Source: Lujinxingia sediminis (lineage in GTDB: Bacteria > Myxococcota_A > Bradymonadia > Bradymonadales > Bradymonadaceae). From it: a stretch of 64,000 nucleotides of DNA. Made by a program: the position numbers and the translations under genes. The notes under the pieces were generated by a model. It saw only the letters and a program-made list of their open reading frames with translations. It searched no databases and was not told the DNA's origin. Positions within the stretch are counted from its first letter, which is position 1, and the number at the start of each line of letters is the position of its first letter. Below, piece after piece: positions 34,877 through 43,345 of this stretch. The stretch is taken from the NCBI RefSeq assembly GCF_004005565.1, contig NZ_SADD01000007.1, positions 124,001 through 188,000 on the forward strand, in the 5' to 3' direction.

Positions 34877-35923
34877 TCAGCCCTCCCCGGTCAGCGACTC
34901 CAGGCGGCTGCGCACCACGTCAAACTCGCGCACCATCTTCAAGGTAAGCTCGGCGTGGCCGTGGGCGTAACCGTTGCCGATGAGCAGGTCGACGTCTTTG
35001 CCCACGCCCTCGCTGCCGAGCGCAGCGCGGGAGAAGTCAGTGGCCATGTTGAAGAAATAGACCACGCCGCGGTCCCGCGCCGGCAAAATCGCCGACATCT
35101 CAGTGCCGCTGACGTTGCAGGTGTTGATGACCACATCGACCAGCTCCCCGCCGGTCATCGATTCGACGGCCTGGAGCACCTCGGTGGGGACTCTGGCGTT
35201 GGCGGTGCGGAAGTCGTCAACGATGCCCGCCTCACGCAACAGTTTGAGGTTGGTGTCATAAAGATCGAGGGCGTAGACCTTACCCTGATCGCCCAGGGTG
35301 GCGCGGGCGCTGGCCGCGCAGAGCATCCCGGACTTGCCCGCGCCCAGGATCAACACGCGCTTTTGGCCGGCGACCAGGCGCGCGGTCTGCGCCGGGGCCC
35401 CGCAGACATCGAGTGCGGAGAGCGCCACGCGCTCGGGCAGATCGTCGGGCATCGCCACAATGGGCGAGGAGGGCCAGAGGTAGGCGGTACCCTCGATGTC
35501 CATCTGGTCGGCGTCGAGGTGCACCTTGATGACGCGGTCGATCGTAAGCGGGGTCAGCGTCAGGCTCACAAGCGAAGCCACACGCTGGCCGACCTTAAGC
35601 TCGACCGGTCCCTTGTAGTCTTTGCCGATGGCTTTGACGGTGCCCAGAAGCATGCCACCGCTTCCGGTGACCGGGTTTTGCATCTTGCCGCGCTCGGCGA
35701 CGATCGAGCACACCCGCTCGGCGACCTTGTCCTCATCGCGGCCCAGCTCGCCGATGATCTGGTGGAAGCTGGCCGAATCGATGTTGAGCGTCTGCACATC
35801 AATGACGATTTCGTTATCGAAAGCCTCGCTCTCGGCATCCAGGCGCTGTGCAGCCTGCGGAAGCGCCCCTTCGGGCTCAAGGACTCGATGCAACCCCAGA
35901 TCATGACCACGTCGCTCGCTCAC
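34877..35923 (-). CDS. kdd: L-erythro-3,5-diaminohexanoate dehydrogenase-like oxidoreductase
   Basis: A 348-residue NAD(P)-dependent enzyme starting at GTG 35923, with an ideal AAAGGAG six bases upstream. The N-terminal segment GLHRVLEPEGALPQAAQRLD is the hallmark of Kdd of the lysine fermentation pathway. The Rossmann motif is ILGAGKSGMLCA, and a GroES-like fold precedes it. Kdd converts L-erythro-3,5-diaminohexanoate to 5-amino-3-oxohexanoate. None of the usual partners (lysine 2,3-aminomutase, beta-lysine mutase, Kce) is nearby, so it may act in a different pathway or rely on distant genes. Confidence 0.85.
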   Translation of the reverse strand: MSERRGHDLGLHRVLEPEGALPQAAQRLDAESEAFDNEIVIDVQTLNIDSASFHQIIGELGRDEDKVAERVCSIVAERGKMQNPVTGSGGMLLGTVKAIGKDYKGPVELKVGQRVASLVSLTLTPLTIDRVIKVHLDADQMDIEGTAYLWPSSPIVAMPDDLPERVALSALDVCGAPAQTARLVAGQKRVLILGAGKSGMLCAASARATLGDQGKVYALDLYDTNLKLLREAGIVDDFRTANARVPTEVLQAVESMTGGELVDVVINTCNVSGTEMSAILPARDRGVVYFFNMATDFSRAALGSEGVGKDVDLLIGNGYAHGHAELTLKMVREFDVVRSRLESLTGEG

Positions 35924-36037
35924 GCTCGCTCCTTTACGTATCGGGCGGGCTGCCAGGCTGGCGTCGACCTCGATCGCCACCGCACACCCACCATATAAAC
36001 CACTGAATTCATTGAACTTTAAACTCGACCCAACCCC

Positions 36038-37363
36038 TTACCCCAGACGCTTCATTACCTTTTGCAGGTCCTCCCAGGCCGGGCGCTTTTTGCTTCCATC
36101 ACGCAGCAGATCGTCGGGATGAAAGGTGGGCAAGAGCGCGATGCCCTCGAAAGTCTGCCAGCTCCCGCGCACCTCCGGGCGACGCGCCGCCTGGCCGAGG
36201 AGCGCCAGGGTGGCAAAGCCGCCCAGCGCCACGATGATCTCGGGCTGCACCACCTCGATCTGCTTTTTCAAGAAGGGCAGGCACTCGCTGACTTCGCCGG
36301 CCTGCGGCCGCCGATCGCCCGCGGGGCGACATTTGACGACGTTGGCGATGTAGACCTGCTCCCGCGAGAGCCCCATCGCTTTGATCATACCGTTCAGCAG
36401 CTCGCCCGAAGCGCCGGCGAAGGGACGACCGGCGCGGTCATCGTCGCCGGCGGGCGCGTCGCCAATGAACATCAGGCGCGCGGTGGGGTTACCCTGACCA
36501 AAGACGATCTGCGTGCGGGACTCGCAGAGGCCGCAGCGGCGGCAGCTACCGAGGTAGTTTTGCAAAAAGTCGATCTTCTCGGCCGGCGTCATCGACGCGG
36601 CCGACTTCTGCGCAGACCTGTTCTGTGTGGGCCTGTTCTGTGCGGGAGTGGCACGTGGAGCGGGTGCGTCGACCGGGGCAAAAGCCTCGTGGGAGTAGTC
36701 CTCGTAGGCAACCTCATCGTACATGGGACCGTCATAATCGTCGTAAGGAGGCGGCTCGTCGTTGAGCGAGACCGGCGGCGAGGACGAGGACGAAGGCTTA
36801 GCGGGGGCTCGGTGTTGCGAGGGGCCGGACGACGTCGACGAGGCACGGCGATCATTAGTGTGCGCGTCCCGGGCGGGCGATGCCGCGCCGCGTTCCGGTC
36901 CGCTTGCGCCGCCACGGAAGGTGGGCATGGTGCGGGCGCCGAGCTGCGCCCAGATCGGAGCGCCGGCGTCGGAGTTACCCCCGGCGGTGGGGGCCGAAGG
37001 CGCGGATGTGGGCGCCGGTGCCTCGTTGAACGAAGGCCGCTGAGGCTGCGAGGAGGGCGAAGGCCCCGTCCCCTGCAGCTCGGGCCTCTGCGGCCCTGCT
37101 GCCGCGGGTTGGGAGCGAGACGGACCTGGCCGAGAAACCTCACGATCTGGCGAGCGCAAGGGGCCCGAAGACGAGGAGCCTGAGCCCAGGTTTGCGCGCA
37201 TCGTCGCAAGCTGACGCTCCTGGCGCGCTTCCTTAAAAACCTCAAACGCGGCGCGATCGGCTTCCGACGCCGGGCTCGACCCGATCACACCCTGGGCCTG
37301 CTGCCATTGCAGGTAGCGGCGAAGATCCCCGACCAGGGCTTTGACGTACGCTCGTTTCGTCAT
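36038..37363 (-). CDS. family-4 uracil-DNA glycosylase with long disordered N-terminus
   Basis: A 441-residue protein whose last 185 residues form the glycosylase. CRRCGLCESR supplies two iron-sulfur Cys, and KCRPAGDRRP plus SECLPFL supply the others. Motif 1 is GDAPAGDDDRAGRPFAG (usually GEAPG.DED), and the C-terminal catalytic motif is FHPDDLLR. It removes uracil from DNA to start base-excision repair. The first 255 residues are Ser/Pro/Ala/Arg-rich low-complexity sequence after a short helical start. That tail is far longer than in typical members and is probably a flexible tether. Confidence 0.9.
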   Translation of the reverse strand: MTKRAYVKALVGDLRRYLQWQQAQGVIGSSPASEADRAAFEVFKEARQERQLATMRANLGSGSSSSGPLRSPDREVSRPGPSRSQPAAAGPQRPELQGTGPSPSSQPQRPSFNEAPAPTSAPSAPTAGGNSDAGAPIWAQLGARTMPTFRGGASGPERGAASPARDAHTNDRRASSTSSGPSQHRAPAKPSSSSSPPVSLNDEPPPYDDYDGPMYDEVAYEDYSHEAFAPVDAPAPRATPAQNRPTQNRSAQKSAASMTPAEKIDFLQNYLGSCRRCGLCESRTQIVFGQGNPTARLMFIGDAPAGDDDRAGRPFAGASGELLNGMIKAMGLSREQVYIANVVKCRPAGDRRPQAGEVSECLPFLKKQIEVVQPEIIVALGGFATLALLGQAARRPEVRGSWQTFEGIALLPTFHPDDLLRDGSKKRPAWEDLQKVMKRLG

Positions 37364-37446
37364 CACGGCTCTCGTTTAACCATAGATCCGACCGCGAACA
37401 CAACGGCCCGCGCCCTCGATCACCCAATCCAACGCATCCCGAACGC

Positions 37447-38664
37447 TCAACGTTGAAGATGCCCTGCGAGTGCCTCCCACAGCGCGCGGGCGACCTCGGT
37501 TTTGGTGCCGCTGAAGGTTTGCGGCTCGTCCTCGCCAGCCAGAAGATGCACCGTGGCGCTCTCGGCCCCGAAGGTGCTGGTGGGCCCGCCGATACGATTG
37601 GCCACAATGGCGTGCGCGCCCTTGCGGGCGCACTTGGAGCGGGCTCGCTCGATCACATCGTGGCTCTCGGCGGCAAACCCCACCACCAGCGGCCTACGCT
37701 CGTCACCGTCGCCCTGACGTCCATGGCCATATCGCTCGCCAAGATCGGCCAGGATGTCCGGGTTGCGCTCCAGCTCAAGCGTGGCAGCCATCTGCGACTT
37801 GGGCACCTTTTTGTCACTCGGGTGGGCCGGCCGCCAGTCCGCGACCGCTGCGACCATCATCGCCACATCCACCGAGGCTGCGCGCGCCATCACCTCCCGA
37901 TGCATCTGCGCGGCGCTCACCACATCGACGCGCGTCACTCCGTAGGGCGTCGCCAGAGCTGTAGGGCCGCTGACCAGCGTCACCTCCGCGCCCAGCTGGC
38001 GGGCAGCGGCGGCCAACGCATACCCCATCCTGCCGCTCGACGGGTTTGACAGAAAACGTGCGGCGTCGATCGCCTCGCGGGTCGGTCCAGCGCTCAAAAG
38101 CACGCGCTTCCCCTTGAGACGTTGCGGGGAAAACGCCCGATCGAGCTCCGCCAAAATCACCGGCGGATCCGGCAACCTCCCGGCGCCGACCTCCCCACAC
38201 GCAAGTTCGCCGGCATCCGGCTCAATCACCAGATGACGCTCGGTCTGGCGCAACGTCTCCAGGTTCGCCTGCACCCGGGGGTGCAGGTACATCTGCGTAT
38301 TCATCGCCGGCGCCACCACCACCGGCGCTCGCGTGGCCAGAAGCACCGTCGTCAGAAGATCATCGGCCATCCCCTGGGCCATCTTCGCAATGGTGTTGGC
38401 CGTGGCCGGCGCGAGCAGCACCACATCGGCCCAACGCGCGAGCTCAATATGGCCGATCTGCGCCTCATACCCCGCATCAAAGGTGGCCACGCCCACCGGC
38501 TGCTGCGTCAGCGCCTGAAAGGTCAATGGGGTGACAAACTCCTGCGCGTTACGCGTCATCACCACGCGCACCTCGTCGCCGCGTTTGACCAACGCCCGCA
38601 CAAGCTCGCAGGCCTTATAGGCCGCGATTCCGCCGCTTACGCCCAGCACCACCTTCAACGCCAC
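37447..38664 (-). CDS. coaBC: phosphopantothenoylcysteine decarboxylase / phosphopantothenate-cysteine ligase
   Basis: A 405-residue bifunctional enzyme of coenzyme A synthesis. I prefer GTG 38664, preceded by GAGG, 7 bp after the Nudix stop; an ATG at 38697 would overlap that gene by 26 bp. The CoaC half has GVSGGIAAYK, the flavin-site motif APATANTIAKMA and the substrate clamp AMNTQMY. The CoaB half starts near VLLSAGPTREAID and has SNPSSGRMGYALA. The active-site Cys region (ACGEVGAGRLP) is intact. It is the last gene of the PPC-Nudix-coaBC run. Confidence 0.95.
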   Translation of the reverse strand: MALKVVLGVSGGIAAYKACELVRALVKRGDEVRVVMTRNAQEFVTPLTFQALTQQPVGVATFDAGYEAQIGHIELARWADVVLLAPATANTIAKMAQGMADDLLTTVLLATRAPVVVAPAMNTQMYLHPRVQANLETLRQTERHLVIEPDAGELACGEVGAGRLPDPPVILAELDRAFSPQRLKGKRVLLSAGPTREAIDAARFLSNPSSGRMGYALAAAARQLGAEVTLVSGPTALATPYGVTRVDVVSAAQMHREVMARAASVDVAMMVAAVADWRPAHPSDKKVPKSQMAATLELERNPDILADLGERYGHGRQGDGDERRPLVVGFAAESHDVIERARSKCARKGAHAIVANRIGGPTSTFGAESATVHLLAGEDEPQTFSGTKTEVARALWEALAGHLQR

Positions 38665-38671
38665 AGTCGCC

Positions 38672-39301
38672 TCACTTCGCCGTCCACCGCCCTTCATCGA
38701 GGCGGCGACCGGCCAGAAAATCCAGGAGCACGCTCACCATATACCCGGTCGCTCCCCAGATGGTGTGGCCCTCAAACTCATAAACATGCAGATCGTAGGA
38801 GACGCCATCCCAGCTGCGCGTCTCAACGCGCTGAAACGCCGGATCGGCCAGGTGCTCCAGCGGCACCATAAACATCTCCTCGATCTCCGCCGGGTTGGCC
38901 ACCAGGTCATAGGGGTGAATGAACTCCCCGACAAAGGTTGTGACCTCGTAGCCGCTGATCGTGGGCATGCGCACAAGGGACCCGTAAAGCTCCACATCGC
39001 CGGGCAAAAGCCCGATCTCCTCATGAGCTTCGCGCAGCGCCGTGTCGCTCAAGCGCTCGTCCTCCGGGTCGCGACGACCTCCGGGGAAGCTCACCTCCCC
39101 GGAGTGCTGACGCATGGAGACCGGGCGCTCGGTGAAGACCAGGTGCAGCTTCTGGCCGACCTCGCAGAGCGGCGCGAGCACGGCGGCCTGGCGCAGCGGG
39201 CGGCCCTCCAGGCCCGGCACCCGGTCGAAATGCACCGCCGGCTCCCAGCCCAGCTCCCCCAGGCGCTGGCGTACCCGATCTGGCGCAAAGCGCGAGCTCA
39301 T
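38672..39301 (-). CDS. Nudix hydrolase, probable CoA diphosphatase
   Basis: A 209-residue protein. The Nudix box reads GGRRDPEDE followed by ALREAHEEIGL, with the REXXEE core intact. Just before it, ERPVSMRQHSGEVSFPGG matches the LLTxR...RxHxGxxxFPGG signature of CoA pyrophosphatases. It would split CoA and acyl-CoA to phosphopantetheine and 3',5'-ADP. Its ATG overlaps the stop of the PPC gene (ATGA), and coaBC follows at once. Synthesis and breakdown of CoA are therefore encoded together. Confidence 0.88.
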   Translation of the reverse strand: MSSRFAPDRVRQRLGELGWEPAVHFDRVPGLEGRPLRQAAVLAPLCEVGQKLHLVFTERPVSMRQHSGEVSFPGGRRDPEDERLSDTALREAHEEIGLLPGDVELYGSLVRMPTISGYEVTTFVGEFIHPYDLVANPAEIEEMFMVPLEHLADPAFQRVETRSWDGVSYDLHVYEFEGHTIWGATGYMVSVLLDFLAGRRLDEGRWTAK

Positions 39302-40179
39302 CTTCGCACTCGCGCTTCGAAGACGTTGCGGCCGTCTTCCTCGCCAACGAAGCGGATATCGAGGACCTCCATCATCATCTTGCGGATCTTTCCGCGGGGC
39401 AGACGAATGTGGCAGTAGTCCTCATCTTCGACCTTCATCACCCGGCAGCGCCCGAGCTTGGGGTGATCGAGGATGTCGCCGGCTTTGAGCCAGGGGCCCT
39501 CCGGCTCGTCATCAAAACTGACGGCTTTGGCGGGCTTCTTGGGGGCGGGGCGCCCCTTTCGGGCCTGCTCGCGACGGGTTTCGGTGGAGTCGGCCTCGGC
39601 GATGGCGTCGGCCCAGGAGAGGCCCGGAGCGCCGTCTGTTGAGGCGGCCGGCGCGCTGGTCGCCGGCGCGCTCGGTGCCGCGCTCGCTGCTGGCGCAGCC
39701 GGCTCGCTGCGCTCCGCCTTGCGCTCAATCTGCTCGATCGTCTCCAGATCCAGGCGACCGCTGGCGGTGTCCAGACGACGCTTCATGCGCAGATCGCCAA
39801 AAACCTCGATCACAAACTCGGCGCTCAGCGCTTTGGCCCGGCGCAGCTGCCCGGCCACAAGCTGCGGGCCGGCCGGCCCCAGCGCGTTGAACACCGCGTC
39901 CAGACGCAGCACCACCTCGTCGCCCAGCGTGGAGACATTGCCGTTGAGGCTCACCAACTCAAAATACCCCTCTCCCTCCACGACTTTGACGTACTCGCCA
40001 CGGCGCGGGTCGAAGGCTGCAAGCTCGATCTCGGAGAACTGCCCGACGGCGCGCAGGTCGGCGGCTGCCACCCCATTACTCCTGCAAATCCGCGTGAGCT
40101 CCGTCACCAGCTCCTCGCCCTCATCCACTCGCCCCACCAGCTTTTGCTGGCTCGTTGAAACTCGAAAAATCACGTTCAT
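39298..40179 (-). CDS. PPC/DUF296-domain protein with C-terminal beta-barrel-like module
   Basis: A 293-residue protein. The first 135 residues form a PPC (DUF296) domain, with FELVSLNGNVS and AEFVIEVFGDLRMKRRLD, found in bacterial and plant AT-hook DNA-binding proteins, where it forms trimers. An Ala/Pro/Ser linker (about 155-200) follows. A basic module then carries GPWLKAGDILDHPKLGRCRV and RLPRGKIRKMMME, likely a small beta barrel. It is translationally coupled to the Nudix gene. A regulatory role over the CoA genes is possible but not shown by sequence. Confidence 0.78.
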   Translation of the reverse strand: MNVIFRVSTSQQKLVGRVDEGEELVTELTRICRSNGVAAADLRAVGQFSEIELAAFDPRRGEYVKVVEGEGYFELVSLNGNVSTLGDEVVLRLDAVFNALGPAGPQLVAGQLRRAKALSAEFVIEVFGDLRMKRRLDTASGRLDLETIEQIERKAERSEPAAPAASAAPSAPATSAPAASTDGAPGLSWADAIAEADSTETRREQARKGRPAPKKPAKAVSFDDEPEGPWLKAGDILDHPKLGRCRVMKVEDEDYCHIRLPRGKIRKMMMEVLDIRFVGEEDGRNVFEARVRR

Positions 40180-40361
40180 CCTCAGGTGCTAAGTTGGCGC
40201 GAAGGCTCGGCTTTCCGACCTCTCCGCGGCCGCTCAAAGAGCGCTCTACGACGCCCGCTTCGGGCGCAATCTCCCACACTCATCCGCCCCTTACAACTTC
40301 CGAGCCGGGACGCACACTCCCGCCCCCCGGCGCGCGCCACAGCACGACGCTTAAAGAGCGA

Positions 40362-41429
40362 TCACCACCAGATATCCTGATCCTCGGTCACCCCCACCAG
40401 GCGCACCGCATAGCTGGTCGAGCCTACCCGGACCTCCCCCTCAAAGACACCAGCGGGCTGGATAAAATAGCTTCGGACCGGCCCCAGGTTGCGCACCTCG
40501 CGGTGCACAAAGATCGAGCGAAAACCAAGCCTCACCCGCCCGCAGGTGGTCTGCACCTCCCAGGGACGCTCGGGGTGATTTTTCTCAAAGGCAAAGCGCG
40601 CGCGCCCAAGCCCGATGAGCTCCTCGCCAACCCAGAGCGCATTCTCGTTGGCGGTGGGGTGGGTGTCATTGAACCCCTCAACCAGGTTGAGCCCCAGGCG
40701 ACGCCCGTCAGGGAGACGCCCCATGCCCATCGCCCAGCGCCAGGCGGTCTGGCGGCCCAGATACCCCTGGGTGTAGTCCAGCGCGCCCAGCCCCCCGTCG
40801 AGCCTGTAGGAGCGCGAGCCCACTTTGAGATGGCCTTTGACGGGCAACGCGGTCCATTTCTGCGTCACGTTAATACGCCCGGGAGCAGGCACCGGGGAGA
40901 TCACGGTGAGCGCCGGAGCGGCACCCCGGGTGTGCAGTTCGGCTCGAAAATCGGTCTTTCCAGACGCCGGCGCAGCCCACGCCCCCAGCCTCCCCCCCAT
41001 CTCATAGGGCGCCCCGCGGGGCTCACGACGCGTGTAGAGATGTGCGCCGGGACGACGGTAGTGAGCCGCAAGCCCGACTCCGGGACGATCGCCGACCTCC
41101 ACCTGCAGCCCCGGCACGCCCAGCCCGCCAAAACGCAGCACCGGGCGCTCCTCCAGCAGATCAACGGCGTACATAAAGGTGTGTGCGGCGTAGCCGGCAT
41201 GCACGATCGCCTGAGCGATAAAGATCTCATCGGTGCAGATCGCGCTGTACTGCCAGCGTTTGCGCCGCATCAAGGCGGCCGCGCCTTCAAGCCCCTCGGC
41301 ACCGCGCAGGCGATCGAGCTGCACCGCCGACAACTCCCCGCGGTAGGTCCCAATGCGGGCAGCTCCCAGGCGATCCACCATCGCGTTGGGCACCTTCTCA
41401 AGCCGCTCGTTATGTACCGTCTCCACCAT
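40362..41429 (-). CDS. DUF2804-family protein
   Basis: A 355-residue protein starting at ATG 41429, with GGGAG eight bases upstream. Long runs of beta-rich sequence with the blocks YMYAVDLLEERPVLRF-like, GALDYTQGYLGRQTAWRWAMG and LGLNLVEGFNDTHPTANENALW match DUF2804. This family is related to carotenoid/tocopherol-cyclase-like lipocalin folds. No catalytic residue is established for the family. No signal peptide. It is a single gene diverging from the MBL-rhodanese gene. Confidence 0.8.
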   Translation of the reverse strand: MVETVHNERLEKVPNAMVDRLGAARIGTYRGELSAVQLDRLRGAEGLEGAAALMRRKRWQYSAICTDEIFIAQAIVHAGYAAHTFMYAVDLLEERPVLRFGGLGVPGLQVEVGDRPGVGLAAHYRRPGAHLYTRREPRGAPYEMGGRLGAWAAPASGKTDFRAELHTRGAAPALTVISPVPAPGRINVTQKWTALPVKGHLKVGSRSYRLDGGLGALDYTQGYLGRQTAWRWAMGMGRLPDGRRLGLNLVEGFNDTHPTANENALWVGEELIGLGRARFAFEKNHPERPWEVQTTCGRVRLGFRSIFVHREVRNLGPVRSYFIQPAGVFEGEVRVGSTSYAVRLVGVTEDQDIWW

Positions 41430-41894
41430 CGTGTTGCTCCCTGATTCGCCGCGCGGCTGCGCCGGAGTTCTCAACCCATCACCACTTCCTGGAAGGAATT
41501 GACGATAACCCGGCCCCCTCACACGTCAACGATCGCACATCCGCGATCGCCGGGCCCCGGCACGCATGCCAGCGCGGTGTATCGACGATGCCTTCCAACG
41601 CCTTAAAACGCGACATGTTGGCACAGACCATCGCCTCGAAGGCAAGGGGGTGGCGTTTTGCGACATGGCATCGCCTTGCTCCCACCTCACCGTGACAGGT
41701 TGTCATCGTTGATACCTTCGGGCCGACCAGAATTGGATTCGGAGGCATAGGGCATCGCCTTCGGTGCCCCGCGCCTCCTGTTTAGGTCATGCAGCCCCCC
41801 CCTGAAAACCTGTAGCGCTGCACTTGCGAGCAGTAAACCTGTGCATAGGTTCTCCCCTGTCCAGAAAAAATCGACGTTCACCTCCGGGGACCTC
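41430..41894. other. intergenic region between DUF2804 and MBL-rhodanese genes
   Basis: No gene is visible in these 465 bp. Three CATCGCCT copies lie at about 41629, 41669 and 41753, the last within a GGCATCG-CCTT-CGGTGCC stem. The promoters of both divergent genes must lie here, but I could not assign -35/-10 elements with confidence. Confidence 0.5.
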
Positions 41895-43328
41895 ATGATT
41901 TTTGAACGCCTCTACGACAGCGACCTCGCTCAATCCTCCTTTCTGATCGGCTGCTCGGATACCGGGAAGGCGCTGGTGGTCGATCCGCGCCGCGATCTGG
42001 AGCCTTACTTTAGGCTCGCACGGGAGCACGACCTGACGATCACCGATGTAGCCGAGACGCATCTACACGCGGATTTTTTAAGCGGCGGCCGTGAGCTGGC
42101 GCGCGCCACCGGCGCGCGTTTCTGGCATAGCGCCGAGGGCGATGAGAGCTGGCAGTACAGCGGGCTCGATGGTCTTGATGCACAGGCAATGCTCGATGGC
42201 GATCGCATCGAACTGGGGCGCTGTTCCATCGAAGCGGTGCACACTCCGGGGCATACCCCCGAGCACCTGAGTTTTTTGCTTTATGACGGAGAGCAGGCCA
42301 TCGCGGGGCTCACCGGCGATTTTCTCTTCGTGGGCACGCTGGGCCGCCCCGATCTCATCGACGCCACCGGTCTGGGGCAGAATCAAAGCGAGAAGGCCGC
42401 CCGCACCCTCTACGCGAGCGCCCAACGTGCGATGGAGCGCTTCCCGCACGAGGTCCCCCTGTGGCCGGGGCACGGGGCGGGCTCGGCCTGTGGAAAGTCC
42501 ATCGGAGCGCTCCCCACCACCACGCTGGCAATGGAACTTGCCGGTGCCGAGTGGGCTCTCTTTGTGCAAAAGGGCGATACGCAGGGCTTTATCCACCATA
42601 TCCTCTCGGAGCAGCCCGAATCCCCCACTTACTTTCGACGCATGAAGGAGGAGAACCGCGACGGCTTTGAGCTGCGCGAGCGCTCCGCCCGCCCCTCCCG
42701 CGCCTACCCCCACCTGATCCAACGCGCGCTCTGTGGTGACTTCAAGGTGCTCGATCTGCGCCCCCGCGATGACTTCCAGCGCGCGCACCTCAAAGGGAGC
42801 CTGCATCTTCCCCTGGGTCCGCATTTTGCGACCTGGTCGGGCTGGGTCTTGCCCGAACGCGAGCCGCTTTTACTGATTACCGGCTCTGGCATGGAGGCCG
42901 ATCGCGCCGCCGCAGCGCTTCTTCACGTTGGCCACGACGCCATCGTGGGGTTTCTGCCCTTTGAGGCGCTCCCCCGGGCCGAGCTCACCTCCCAGCCCCA
43001 TCTGGAGATCGAAGAGGCGCATCAGAAGTGGCAGGCCAAAGAGGCCACCTTTCTCGACATACGCGGAGCCTCAGAGTGGCGCCAGGGCTATATCCCGGGC
43101 GCCTTACATCACCCCCTGCCTCTCCTGACCACCGAGATCGATGCTATCCCCCGCGATCGCGATCTGATCGTCACCTGCGGAAGCGGCCGGCGCGCGGCGG
43201 TAGCCACAAGCCTCTTGCACGCCCACGGCATCACCCGCGCGAGCGTCTTCCACGGAAGCATGGAGGCCTGGACCAAAGCCCATCTTCCCACGGAGACGCC
43301 CCGGCACGATGCCCGGGCGGCAGAATGA
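41895..43328 (+). CDS. MBL-fold hydrolase with two rhodanese domains (persulfide dioxygenase-like)
   Basis: A 477-residue protein. The metallo-beta-lactamase half has ETHLHADFLSGG, TPGHTPEHLSF and LWPGHGAGSACG, the ETHE1/persulfide dioxygenase pattern; HADF replaces the usual HADH of the HxHxDH motif. Rhodanese domain 1 (about 280-375) lacks the catalytic Cys (LLITGSGMEADRA). Domain 2 (about 380-470) keeps it (IVTCGSGRRAAVATS). Likely role: oxidation or transfer of glutathione persulfide sulfur in the cytoplasm. GGGGA precedes the ATG at 41895. It is convergent with the aspartoacylase gene, only 17 bp apart. Confidence 0.88.
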   Translation: MIFERLYDSDLAQSSFLIGCSDTGKALVVDPRRDLEPYFRLAREHDLTITDVAETHLHADFLSGGRELARATGARFWHSAEGDESWQYSGLDGLDAQAMLDGDRIELGRCSIEAVHTPGHTPEHLSFLLYDGEQAIAGLTGDFLFVGTLGRPDLIDATGLGQNQSEKAARTLYASAQRAMERFPHEVPLWPGHGAGSACGKSIGALPTTTLAMELAGAEWALFVQKGDTQGFIHHILSEQPESPTYFRRMKEENRDGFELRERSARPSRAYPHLIQRALCGDFKVLDLRPRDDFQRAHLKGSLHLPLGPHFATWSGWVLPEREPLLLITGSGMEADRAAAALLHVGHDAIVGFLPFEALPRAELTSQPHLEIEEAHQKWQAKEATFLDIRGASEWRQGYIPGALHHPLPLLTTEIDAIPRDRDLIVTCGSGRRAAVATSLLHAHGITRASVFHGSMEAWTKAHLPTETPRHDARAAE

Positions 43329-43345
43329 GGCGAGCGTTCGCCGCC

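Noticed and set aside
41429-41522. 31-codon N-terminal extension of the DUF2804 gene
   Set aside because: The ATG at 41429 has a good ribosome site and the family alignment starts after it; the extension is low-complexity.
41613-41630. Second sigma-54 promoter (TGGCACAGACCATCGC)
   Set aside because: The -24 half matches but the -12 GC is not at the required position.
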